Source: Solea solea
Lineage: Eukaryota > Chordata > Actinopteri > Pleuronectiformes > Soleidae
Reading direction: 5' to 3'
Length of the DNA: 64,000 nt
Assembly (NCBI RefSeq): GCF_958295425.1
Contig: NC_081154.1
Location: forward strand, 16,856,364 to 16,920,363
Positions 43,701 through 57,500 of the stretch are shown here, piece by piece. The notes below the pieces were generated by a model, which was given only the letters and a program-made list of their open reading frames with translations, was not told the DNA's origin and did no database searches. How positions within the stretch are numbered: position 1 is the stretch's first letter; each line of letters opens with the position of its first letter. The position numbers and the translations under genes were made by a program.

Positions 43701-45413
43701 TACCTGACATCTTCACCAAGTTCGTGTTTATTATGACACAACACATGGGTGAGCTGTTTGTTGCACTCTGCAGTTTCAACACCAGGTGTCACTAACTCTT
43801 ACACACTGTGCCAAAAGCATGAATCAGCCTTTTTTACTTAAACACTTTGGTTGTGTGCAGTGCTTGTAAACACCTCACTCTGATCTTGTGCTGAAGACAC
43901 ATCTTTGTCTCTGTGTGACTGTGGCGTGTAGAGCCGAGGCCTTGCTCGGAAAGTGAGTTCCGATGCGACGATGCGCAGTGCATCCCTGGAAACTGGGTGT
44001 GTGACCATGACAACGACTGTGGGGACAACTCAGATGAACGAGACTGTGGTGAGCAGACGCAGCACGTAAATTCACTCCCTGTCATAAAGAACACACACAC
44101 ACACCAAAGTTAACATCCTGGCTCTCTTCCAGAGCTGAAAACTTGTCGTCCAGGTTTATTCCAATGTGACTCAGGTCACTGCATCCCCGCTGCCCTGGAG
44201 TGTGATGGCCGTCCAGACTGTCAGGACCTGTCAGACGAGACCAGCTGTCGTAAGTAAACAACATGAAAATGAATAGATGTCTGCCAAGTTCACTTTAATT
44301 ACTTTTTCTGCTCTGGCGTTAATATTTAGGACACCAGGGAAGCAGGTTAGAGGCAGGTTTAACATCTTTGTTTCATGCTTAGTTAGGACACAAATTAGGT
44401 CCTTTTCACCAAACATCGAAGCCAACTAAAACAAGGACAAACAAGGAAATCAAAACAATCATCACAAGCATACACTAAGAAACATAGAGTGAACAAAAAC
44501 CTCTTATTTAAACATACAGTACATACCACCTTTTCCTGCTCATTAACGAAGTGGATGGAGCTGCTTTTTGTAGGTTCTTTTAATGGATGGCCTTCATATA
44601 TCATGAGATTCAGCCTCACCATGCCCAGATAACCAGGGAAAAACAAAGTAACATGGCCAAATAAATCATTATCAAATGCAAACATTATTAAAGGTAACTC
44701 AAAAAGAAAAAATGCACAGCAAAATGTGACAAACACTGATTAACAGTGGTGTTCACCTACTTTGGTCCCCACTAATGTGTTTTTGGTGTACGTGTGTGAT
44801 ATCAGGGAGGATGGACAGGAGTTTCTTACTCACGCTTTAGTGGGGACCAAAGCAGGTGAACGTTGCCTCTCTATATACAGTACAGTACTCTCTTTGAACA
44901 GGAAATTTGATATTCTGTCCCAACAAACAAACAGAGGACAGGCACACCAGGCAAATGCTTGTGGCTGCAAAGAAAAGGGGGTCCCGGGTACATTTTCATC
45001 AATTCCCATTAATATGCAGCTCACTACCACTACATCCAACCCACGTAATGGGGCGCCTTCTGACTGGTTGGAGAATAAAACTCTCAAAACACACTGATTT
45101 CACAAGTTGGTTAGTTATATGCTGTCCTGTGCTGTGCAGTGACAAAGCCAGAAGAGATATCTTTTATCGCTTTACTTGGACTTTAACTTCAGTAAATAAC
45201 AGCTTGTTCTTCTCTCCATCAGCTACTCGTTACCCAGGAGGCCGCTGGTGTCCGCTCAGCCAGTTCCAGTGTGCCAATCGTCTGTGTGTGAACCAGGGTT
45301 GGGTGTGTGATGGCACGGACGACTGTGGGGACCGCTCCGACGAACAGCTCAGTTTATGCTGTGAGAGTCAATGTATTTCTTATCTGCTGTACATATATGT
45401 ATATATACATATA

Positions 45414-45463
<50 letters not shown>

Positions 45464-45473
45464 CATATACACA

Positions 45474-45527
<54 letters not shown>

Positions 45528-48500
45528 TTCATCACAATATTATATCACAACAATGTCCAAAACATAAATACAGAGGAATTAAACCACCTCTAGTTAATTT
45601 AAATATTGAGATATTATAAATATTATAGTACTTGTGTTTGTTTGACCAGTGAACATCACCTGTGAGATGCCGTCCAAGTTCCGCTGTGCCAACGGATACT
45701 GTATCTACTCCGGCCTTATGTGCAACCTGAAGGACGACTGTGGAGACGGCAGCGATGAGGCAGAAGAGCTCTGTATGATTCTCTCTCTCTTTCTCACACA
45801 CACACACACATTAGAATCTGCACAGTCTGCAAGGACTGTTTTAAATAGAAATGTGACTCCTAACTCATTGCCAGTACTCGTTAATATGTCTTGACTTCCA
45901 TATTTATACCACATCAGTTTCTTTTTTGAAACATGTTTTTTGCATTTAGATGTTGTCATTTAAAAACTTTACAGCCAACATACAGGTGTGGTGAACGCAA
46001 CATTTAGCAATAAGCAACTGTACCTGAATACCAGGAGAAGGGATCATTTTTGTAGTGTAACTAAAACCCTAAATTGCTTTTTTTTTTGAGGTATAAACCA
46101 GTTTATGTGGGTAACTAGAAATGTTATGCAAACCTTCACAGTTTATTATAAGGTATGGATGTGATAAAATTTGGTGTATCTACTGCCACGCATTCCACTA
46201 CTTTTCTCAGGTCGTTTTCACACCTAATAGTCTCCGCTAGACTCGGTAAGATTGGGAACTCGGTTCAATTGGGGGTTGAAACATTCAGTCAGTCCGAGTT
46301 TGCTTTCACACTTTTGCACTTTAGTGAAACAAACCAAACCTTTTGGATAACTCGTTCCCCTCCTCGCCTGAGGCGTCGCTGCATCAAGAGTTACTGAAGG
46401 AGAAGACGAGACAAAAAATGAACAAGGAAACTGGCTCATCTGTTGGTTAATGCAGGACAACTTCTGTTTCCTCCACATCAGAGCAAAACATTCCCCGAAT
46501 TTTGTTTCCGAGCATAAGAACTAGGAACTCTGATCCGCCTAAAACATAGGTCTCAGTTCGCTCACATAAAACAAAATAAACAACCCAAACCGATGAGGAT
46601 TTGATGCAGCTCCATGTTTTGCGTTTGTTTGCGGTTTGTTTCACTAAAGTGCAAAAGTGCGAAGGCAAATTTGGAGAGGCTGAATGATGCAACCCCCAAT
46701 TGAATCGAGTCCCTAATCGTATTGAGTCTAGCGGAGACTATTAGGTGTCAATACGACTTTGTGTCACTGGAACAAGCTGTCATCACCCTCATGTCCAACC
46801 AGGGTGAGGCTTTTTGTCCAAGACTCCTCTAATATTTTTATAAACGCCAGAGCTGTCGCTGAGCACCTCACAAAGCTGCAACTCCATATCAGATTCTTGG
46901 GCATTTCCTGTTACCCTTTAATGCCATAATGCCTTCAGCTGTGGCCAGAGACGGTTATCTCAAGAACACATCCTTTCAAATTTGGCAGAAATGTTACCAT
47001 TGACAGGAGGATGAACCAGGTCGATTTTTGTGGTCACAGGTCAAGGTCACTGTGACCTCAGATTGTTGAGTGTTCGGTAGTGTTGTAGTCAAGACTACCT
47101 AAACCGAGACCAGGTCAAGACCAAGACCACAGTGTATCAAGACCAAGACAAGACCAAGACTTTGAGGGGTCGAGACTGAGACAAGACCAAGGCTTTGAGG
47201 TGTCGAGACCGAGACAAGACCAAGACCGAGGCAGTAAAAGTTGGACGTAGCGTCCCTTTGCAGAATTTACACGTTGCGCTGTGTTTTCTTTTGGAGGTAT
47301 TTATGCACAAAAAGTCTTTGTGGTTCAGGTAACCAAATTTTATTATAGAGTTGGCTGACATCTTCTCACGGCCTCTTCTCCTATCACTCACATGCATTTT
47401 TGTAGGGGGCGTGTGAAAGGGGGTGGGAAGGGGTGACAGCCGTTAACGGTGACAAAAATTTCAAATGATAAATGAGTCAAGTTCTTGGTTGTACCCGAAG
47501 CAATACGGTTTACGCAAAATCCCAGTAATGATATTAACAAGTTAATCCACAAATGCACAGGCAATTTATTGATATCCTCAGTTGTTATCTTGACCGGTCT
47601 TGAAATAAAATCCCGAGTCCGCTTTGTCCGAGACCGAGACAAGACCGAGTAAAAATGCAGTCGATTCCGAGACGAGACCGAGACCTTCAAAAAGTGGTCT
47701 TGAGTACTACAACACTAGTTTTCGCCAAGTGATTTACGCAATGTAGTACATCTCATACTATATACATATAAAATGCTTTTAAGGGGTTAGAATAATATTA
47801 GTATATGACATTATACTAATATTAGTTACTTATCAAAGTTAAGTTGCATTATTCACTATATTAAACCATATACTTTATCTTGTGTATAGATACTTTGTGC
47901 CTCTACATATAACAATGCTATTGTGTTTTTACATTGAAACGGTCCCTTGTCAAACAGCCATAATCGGATGTGTAATCAGTTCAGTTTCAACAAACTCTCC
48001 ACTGATCAGTTCCCTCATCAGTGTCTGGGCTCAGTGAGGATTAGTCAGGACAACATTAATGCCTCCTGAACTCTGCACCCACATCGGTGAAATGAGAAGT
48101 TCCAAAATGACATCCATGTTTGCGCAGGACACCAAAGCCTGAAACATCGTTTAGTGGAATTATTACACAATCAGCTTAAACATCAATCAGCAAATTATTG
48201 CAATGGCAGATTAAACAGTTGGGTTCAGAGCAGAGGTGGACATTGGCTTACTCATCCTAATCCTTTCCTTTTCTGCGAAAGAGAGACAATAGAGACAGAG
48301 GAGAATGTGTGGACGGGCATTTGGGTTGGTGTGATGGAGAATGTTGTGATGTTAAAGTGGTAGTTTGGGTATTTTGAAGTGTGGTTGTGTTGCTTCCTCT
48401 TAACTTAACTTTTAGAAATCTAATCAAATGTATCACAAAACAGAGACTGAAAAAGAAAATGTTTATACAAACCTAGGACATGCATTCATTGGTGAAATTG

Positions 48501-51500
48501 AAGTTATGTTCATTCAAGTTAACAATTGTACGTGTGTTCATATTACTAACTTGAACTTAATTCATTTCAAGTTTAGTCTTATAGTTTAGTCTTATCCAAC
48601 CCTTTTCTCTTTTTAATTTAAATCAATATTAGCATCACAGTCCATTCAGAGTTTGGACAGTTGGTTGAACCAGGGTTCCCACAGATCCTTGAAATCCTTG
48701 AATGTTTGTGAAAATTAGACATGGGTCATTGAAAATGCTTGAATTTTGTTGTTGATATTTAGGTAAAATGTCTCCTTCCTGTCGTCCTCAGGCCGCGAGC
48801 CCACGCTGCCACCTTGCACACTGGAAGAGTTCAAATGCACCAACGGCGTCTGTGTGCCGCTGCCATACGTGTGTGACCACAACGACAACTGTGGGGACCG
48901 AACGGATGAGCTGGGCTGCAGTAAGTCGCAGACAACACACCAATTCAACTGATCGCAATATTCGTTTGTATGTCGCTTAAAAAATGTGTTTCCCAAACAT
49001 CTTCAACTGAAGGGGTTTATGAGCACAGAAAAGAAAAGGGCAAAACCTGGTTATTAATTACGACGGAGTATTAAGGCCACATCGAGAATAAAGTGGTACA
49101 TTTACGAGAATAAAGGCGTAATATTCTAACCTGGTGTTTTAGAAGAGGAGAGTTGTTAAAATGAGGGCCATGAAGCATTTCATGGAATTGTACTTTAGAA
49201 TAGGGTTCACAAACAAGGAGATACTTCATTTTTTGGCACATCAGCATCATAAGTATCAGGACTTATGCAGTATATGCAAGGAAATGCATCTTTCCCGCAG
49301 AAAGAACCAGGCGGACTTGGAGGAAATGGCTGCTTTTGTGGAGGGGGAAACAGCTGGAACTGGTCGACTGCAGGGTTATCAGTGGATGCATCAGCAGGCC
49401 ATTCAGAGGGGTTTCGTGGTTTCTCAAGAAACAATCCAACTGATTATTAAGATTTTGGATCCAGAAGGAGTCGAGGCCCGGTGAGCACGGCGTCTCCGAT
49501 GCCGGCAGAACACCTGCAGAGACCCCAACGCCTTATGGCATATGGATTCATGATAAACTAGAGAAACCACAAATCCCCTCTGAATGGCCTGCCGATACAT
49601 CCACCTTCTATTTCCCCCTCCACAAAAGCAGCAATTTCCTCCAAGTCCGCAACTCTCCTCTTCTAAAACAACAGGTTGGAATATTACGGCTTTATTCTCG
49701 TAATTTTACGACTTACTTTATTTTGTTAGCTGATTTATTTGGACTCACTGAATCATTTGGGAAACTTTGTATTGCTTGAACCTGTGTGAATAATAATAAG
49801 TAGTTTTAAATGTTTGAAAAGCTTTGCCGTGTCTCGCTCCAGACTTTGGCGTTGATCGCAACTGTGAGGAGAAGCTGTGCCAGCACGAGTGCACCAACCT
49901 GAACGGCACCGGTTTCATCTGCTCCTGCAGGAAGGGGTACAGAGTGGACCCAGACAACACCTACAACTGCTTAGGTACACACACACACACACACACACTG
50001 TGGTCCGTTCTTTCATTCAGGAATGAACACATCTCAAAAACACCAATAAACTGTGTAGATGAGAGGTTTCCTGTTGTCTTTCAGACATCGACGAGTGTGA
50101 CGTGTATGGCACCTGTCCTCAGTACTGTAAGAACACCAAAGGCAGCTATGACTGTGAGTGTGCCCCTGGATACAGGAAGGTGGGCAACGGCAACATGTGC
50201 GAGGCTGAAGGTGAGGAAAAATGTTTACGGAGCCGACGTAGGCTTAGAGTGTGTGTGTGAAACTGACGTCGTTGTTCTGCCTCTATTTGGTCTTGGTGAA
50301 CAGAAGCGATGTAACATTACCTGTATGCTGCATCCTGTCAATCAATATGACACAGTGATTTGAATTTGTTGGTTAAAGGTCAAAGGTTAAGGTCACTGCC
50401 ACCCTGTAGATTTCAGTTTTGGCATTATGAACACGATAAACACAGATGTGCACTTGAATTAGAGGACGAAGTGAATAGAAGTCTGTGTACAAAGGTCACG
50501 TGGTTGGACATGTTATGTTGCGATGACTGACATTAAAGAGGCTGCAGTGGATCAATGACCTCTGTGTGCCGTGATGTCAACTCAATGGTTTTCTTACTAG
50601 ACTTTGGTGCGACACAGACCTCATTTCCCAAGGTTGTCTAACAAGATGAAGATTTCCTGCTTGCGGCCATGTTTTCAGAGAGCGTCACTACCTGTCTGTG
50701 TGGGTAGTGATGTACTGTATATAGTCAGTCTCCAACCACACTAACAAATATCCCTTTGTTGTATTTACACATTTCTAGAGTCAAAAGGAACATGTTATGG
50801 ATAAACGTCTGTCTTTTTCAGGAGCAACTCCCCTGCTCCTTCTCCCTGAGAACATTCGTATCCGGAGGTTCAACCTACAGACGGAGGCCTACCGTGACTT
50901 CCTCCAGGAAGAAGAGCATATCATGGGTCTGGACTACGACTGGGACCACAACAACACTGGCTTCAGTAAGAATCTCACCCTCTAGACTGAAAACCTTACA
51001 GCAAAACTTTGCATATTCGGTCAAAAGTCACCACTGATGCCCCCTCCCTTTCCTCTCCTGGGCATGTGCATTTGTTTTCAATGGAGCCGGCAAACACGAG
51101 CAGTGGAGCCATGTCCGCGTCCACGCAGGTCGCCATGAGTTTTGCACAATTCTTGCCATAAGTAAAAAGCCGCTCTGATGTTTACTCGTGTGTGCGCCCT
51201 CGCTCGGTCAGACAGTTTCCTCTTCCTCACTTCCTCCGACAACGGCTTCCTCAGCTCCTTTTTTCGCCACCTCTGCCATGATGAACGTCTACAATAATGC
51301 TACCGCTGCCTTGATCTTATAGGGGCGTGTGTGTCGCGCCAGGAAGCAATCTGTGATTCTTGCAAGACCCAAGACTACACCAGACCTCCTGATTCTGACA
51401 AACAGACAGTAGGGGGAGTGGAGAGAGCCCCTACTTGTCACGATTATAGGTTTTCTTGGTATGATTATTGTCAGAGAATTAATTACCGATATCACGATTA

Positions 51501-54500
51501 TCACGTTTATTAGGCGTTAATTGATTTCACAACACTGTGAATGTTGTGTGAAATCACATGAACGCTGCTTATAGGTCTTAACGTTTCCTTTATTTATATC
51601 CTTTGATGACAAAATAACAAAATAATGTAGCAAATACACTACACTATTATATAGGAAGAATTATTAAATTATTTAAGTCATCAATTGTCATCTATACCAA
51701 ATGTTTAAGTTTATTTTAATCTTTTTGTATGTATGTGGCCAGATGTAAAAAAGTATCGATTATTGTGGTTTGTTTATTTCATGTTCAAATTACAACGACA
51801 CAAATACATTTGTAATAATAATAATAATAATAATAATGAATTTGATTTGTAATGCACTTTATATTGAACAAACAATCTCAAAGTGCAAATAAATGAAACA
51901 GACGTCACATTACGTATAACGTAACATTAAGTGAAAGCCGAGCATGTGTCGTACACAATTCATTGCAAATGACACGCTTACATTTAGCGTATTCGTTCCA
52001 TTTGAGTTGCACTGGACTAACAAGTATATGGTTCCGGGCTTCCAGAATAATCTTTTCTGGCGGTATTGAGGAAACCATACGATGAATATGCCGTAGCTTT
52101 TAATTGTGAAATCAAGTAATCGTGACATCCCTACTCCAAAGCTGTTAAATGATGGTCAAAATCCTGCATACTTCTGCTTTAAACATCAAATGTTGAAAAT
52201 TGTGGGGTTTTTTTGATGTCCTTGTGCTTCCTCAGGTATGGTGTACTTCACTGTGGCCAGTCGGGACTCTGTGCCAGGAGCCATCAAGAGAGCTTACATA
52301 CCGTCAGTGGATGACGGCAGCAACAATATCGGTGCTGCCGTTGACCTCGGCATCAAGTACATCACTAGTCCAGGTGGCATTGCCGTGGACTGGGTGGCCA
52401 GGTGTGTAAGCACTGACATAGGACTGTTCACACCTGGGATTAATATACATCCTGGATGTGTCTCTGGTTACCACATAATGATCCGATGTGGTTTCTCGTG
52501 CCCTTTATTCAAATACACTGTCATGTCAACACTGTTTGTGTCAAACAAATGTGTTTCTAATGAGTCCAACTGTGGGCTGGGACGATATTAGCTGAGGGGG
52601 AAGGATTGTGCCCTGAATTTTCTGATGGGTTCTGAGGACCCTTTCAGGACAGATTAGGAGTGTTCAGACCTTAACTTGGCACAGTCTGCACTCAGGATGG
52701 ATATAAATACCAGAATTTGGGTCTTAGAAAAATACATCTTCTTAATAGAGAGTTTGAATGTGTTAAAGGAGCAGTAGGCAGGATTTACTTTCGTGTAAAT
52801 GATCAAGAATTCGATATTAGCCTTTTAGCACAATGTAAATAAAATGACCCTGAGAGAGAGGAGGCTTTGACCAATCACAGGTCAGTCCAGAGAGCATGAG
52901 CGCTCATATTGGCTGTTCTCCTACTCCACCGACTCTATGCTGCTAAGAAATCTTAAACAGAGGGGAACAATTCAAAGACAATAAACAAAATCAATCATGT
53001 GTCAATATGAGCCAAACCTTTCAGAGGTGGAGAGGTTGCCTCGAGTCTCCTACCACATGTGAACAGTATCCTGTCTTTCAATTTTTAGAAACCTTTACTG
53101 GGCAGACTCCCGCTTGAAGAGGTTAGAGGTGGCCTTGTTGGACGGACGCTACAGGAAGCACCTGGTCTCGACGGACGTAGGTCACCCATCTGCTGTGGCG
53201 GTCAACCCACGACTTGGGTAAGACGGATACCGGACTTTAAAGAACTGCTTCTCACAGGTTGCTGTATGTGTATGTATTAAAAGATGAGATTTATTTTCGC
53301 GCATTCCAATTTGTGAACAAGTGGTAATGAATTGGACCTCTGCATCTTCTTCACACACACCTTTGTGAATCTGTCTCCACTCATGTACTGGTGCTCTGCA
53401 GTGGGAAGTCCGGCAGTATAACCCAGCACAGTGGTCCTTAAAGTGGGGTCCATGGGGGAGAAATGTTATATACTGCTAAACAAGCCACTTCTGCATGCCT
53501 TAAGACGGTTGTGCCCATAGAGAAAGGAGTGTACTCTTAACTGTGCTGCATTTCTGCAGGATGTTGTACTGGGCAGACCGAGGGGAAGCAGCCAAGATTG
53601 AGTGTTCTTGGCTGGACGGTCAGGAGAGGAAGGTCCTGGTGGCAGACGGTCTGGGTTGGCCCACCGGCCTGTCCGTTGACTTCACCAATGGCGATAGAAT
53701 CTACTGGTCCGACTCCAAGGAAAGTCGCATCGAGTCTGTTCTGCCTTCAGGAGACGATCGAAGAACTGCGGTTTACATCGGTGAGGACCACAGACTATGA
53801 GACTCTAGACTGCGTGATTTGGAAATTGAATTTTTCTGCTTTAAAAATGCGAGTAAAGTTGACGATACTGTAGATATTTCAACAAGTTGTTTCCCAAACT
53901 GGCTCCCAATGGCAAATCATCCTGACCCACTATATAAATCTTCACAAGAGCAAATCCGGGCAACTACTTTGCAGCCATGTCTGATTTTGATTTAGTGAAC
54001 AAACCATTTTCCATAAGACGTTTAGTTAATTCATCAAAACTTCATTTTATGCTTGTTATTTATTTTATATATGCACATAAATCATGTGTAAACGGTTTGA
54101 ACCCATTTGTGGATCCAGACACAGTGTTTCGGAAGCATTACGCTTAGTATATTTTGTCAAGCAAGCATACACTAATTTATTATCATTATTAGTAGTAGTA
54201 GTAGTAATAATAACAATATGGTAAATAATTTTTTTGCGTATGTCTTTTCACAAGTTTTACAAAAGGAAACAACACTGTAGTAACATGACATAAATGTAAA
54301 TGGCCATATCCTTAAATTACAGCATGTCCTTGTGCCAAATCATCTCTCAATATAAAGTACAACTTTTTAAACTTTTTAAAGTTATTGACTAGAAAACTCC
54401 AAAGTTTCACCTCATACACTGAAATACGCTTTTGCTGAAAGTACATACATGCATACATATATATATATGGACATCTGAAACATTTTCGCCTTCAATCTTT

Positions 54501-57500
54501 CTCATTTGACCTGAACATGAACATCATCTGCAGACTCTCCTTATCTGTACTATAGTCTATGTCACACCAGGACTAAGGACTTGGACCCAATTGGGAGACG
54601 TGAAAAATAAACAAACTTTTATTTTCCAAGTGCAATAAAAAAAACACGCCTAAGAGGAAAAAATTACCAACAAAAAACCAGCTAAAGCTATCAAATAAAA
54701 TCACTCTTTTGAGGAAAACTAAGTTAACAAAAAACACTCTTTTTCGAGGGAAGGCGCAAGTTACATGAAACGAGAGGAGAGAGAAATTTCAAAATAAAAC
54801 AGGAAACCACAAGACAACAGCTAAACACCACCAGCTTCCTTGGTCACGACATGCTATTAATTGCCATTTTATTTGAACAAGAAGCTACATTTAGTTTTCT
54901 AATTATCATTACAGGTTTATAGTGAGTTACTGTATAGAAGATATGAAGATGCCAAATTCATTGTTTTCACCCCAGCCAATTCCAGCCCCCCCCCCCTTTT
55001 TCTTTTTAAACCTCAAACCCAAAGGCATGAATTCGATGGATGTTGACACAATTCACAAATTGGAATTTTAACTTATAGATTGTCTTTAGTGGTATCAAAG
55101 ATAAGGAATTATTAAACTATTTGAACGTTTATTTGTGTAGACGTGAGAAACCCCTTCAGCGTGAGCGTGTTCGAGGACCACGTTTACTGGAGCACTCAGG
55201 AGAAAGGCGAGGTGTTCCGCCAGGAAAAGTTTGGCCGTGGAGCAAAGACCAAGCTCCTGACTGCCGGGCCCTGGCTCACTCAGGTGTCTGTGTACCAGCA
55301 GCAGAAATACAACTCCATAGGCAGTAAGCTGAGCACACTCACTCTCTCTCACACACACACCATATTTACACAAATGTACACATTGTCTTTGTTTCTTATT
55401 TCTGCAGTGAAGAATCCTTGTAAAGGAACTTGTAGCCATCTGTGTTTGTTGCGCCCGGGAGGTTACACCTGCGCCTGCCCCAAGGGCATCAGCTTCACCC
55501 CTGGCAGTAACACTGACTGTGATGCTGGTAAATAATCCAAAGCTACTAAATCACATAATGAGGAATCATGTAAAGCACTGACGTTGTACAAATTGATGAG
55601 TAGTCTCAGTTTAATGCTTGTGTTCTTGCATGATGTTTATACTGTAGTTGTAGTTCAGGTTTCTTTGTTCTCCAGAGCAAATAAATGAAGAAAATACTCA
55701 CATTTGAAGAAGCTTAAACAATCGAAAATCTTGCTTTAATCGTGAAAAAAGCTTCAAACCGCATCAATTATCAAAATAGTTGTCGATTAATTTAGTAATC
55801 GATTAATTAATTGTTTCGGCTCTAGTCTGAAATACATATAAAAGGCCTGTTCAGTTATTTTTTTTTTTTTTACATATCAGCATTAGCATTTTATGCCTTT
55901 ATTGGACAAAAAAAGTGAATGCAGCAAAAGAACCCAGGTCACCGCAGAGGGCCATGGGGTACCAGCCTATACCAATGCTAAGAAATCTTATACCAGCAAC
56001 CTTGTGTGTAGTATATCCAAGTTCTGCCATTAAACCCACCTAAACGTTACACAGTGGAGCTTTAAACAGACATGGATTATACAAGAAACTTATCTAGTGT
56101 CTCTCAGGAACTTGAACTATCACTGAAAGATGATTTGTTGGCATGAAACATTTCAGGATTCATTCCACCGCCTACTATGCCACCGCCATGTCAGTGTCAA
56201 AATGGAGGCACGTGCTACTTTGATGACGACAAAGCTCTCTGCAGGTAAGCTTTTTTTCAGGCTTTACGACCAGAAATGGAAAATGAAGACATATCCCAGT
56301 GGGTCATCATGAGACATGTGTTTCCTTCGGTTCACAGATGTCCTCCAGAATGGACGGGAGACTACTGCGAGACAAACATATACACCGCGGTCGCATCCTC
56401 AAGTATAATTAATTTTTGAAGCTTAACGATATGTAACACTACGTTCATTCAAAGTCACTCTTTGTTAGGAAACTTTATCATTTAGTTCATAAACCGCTCT
56501 GTTCATGTCGCTGTGTCTCAGTTGGAATAGCAATCGGCGTGACAGTAGTGGTCGTGGTGATTCTGATGGTTCTGGTCTACGCTGCCAGGAAGAAATCAAA
56601 CCTGCTGGAGACGGTGCGGGGCAACCTGCCCTCCATGCCTAAAATGCCCAGCATGCCATCGTTCCCCACCATGGCAAACTTCAGGTGAGAAAAGAAATAG
56701 AAATATCTGGTCATTTTTTACTTTTCAAATACTGTATATAGTTTTTGATGGGCAACAATTACAAACTAAGACCAGAAGCAAATGTAAGCTTAAAGCTGCA
56801 GTGTGTGTAACTTTCAAAAATAATAAATAAAACGTGAATAATGCAATTTATGTATTCTTTCTGTGCGACCTATTGACTCACAGACCGGTACACTGGGCTG
56901 ACATTATTTTAACGCCACTGGACGCATCAGAGGTTTTACTGATTTTAAATCTGAAGAACAGTGATTGGGGCAGAACCCCACAATAACCCATTACAGCGAG
57001 TTGCATACTTTTGTTTCGCACCGTAACTTGAACAAGCCAAAATGATTCAATCTTCTCAGCCATGTCTTCATCCACAGTTTTTTGCATTTCTCAGCACAAA
57101 ATACAAAAAAATACAAAACAACGCCGACAATCCACCTCCATGTCTGTTTATATTCTGAACAAATGCGAGTTTCTGTGACATCCCTGAAATAGTTTGGTTA
57201 AACGCCCAGTGTGTCCTGTGTCCCGACTGGATCGTCTAATCTCTGGTCTCTCAGGATAAAAACACTGAAAATGGTTTACAAAGTCTGTCGTGTCTGTGGT
57301 CTCCCCCGTTTTAAAATCAGTCGGATTTGAAAATCCTCTGGTGTGAGACTAGAGGATTTGTTATTTTCCACCTTAATTTAGTAGGATTTAATTTCTAGCA
57401 GCAGAACAGAAATGTTTTTTAAAAATTTTATTTAAATGAATATATCAGCTAATATGTACACCAGCCTGCACAAATGTAAGCTACAATAGGATTTCTATTA

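Noticed and set aside
44907..45593. 228-residue open frame overlapping exon 52
   Set aside because: Only 45223-45360 is coding; the rest is intron and TA microsatellite.
49161..49484. Stand-alone host gene of 107 residues
   Set aside because: The frame lies inside inverted-repeat ends, continues past its stop as decayed integrase sequence and is partly duplicated in inverted form.
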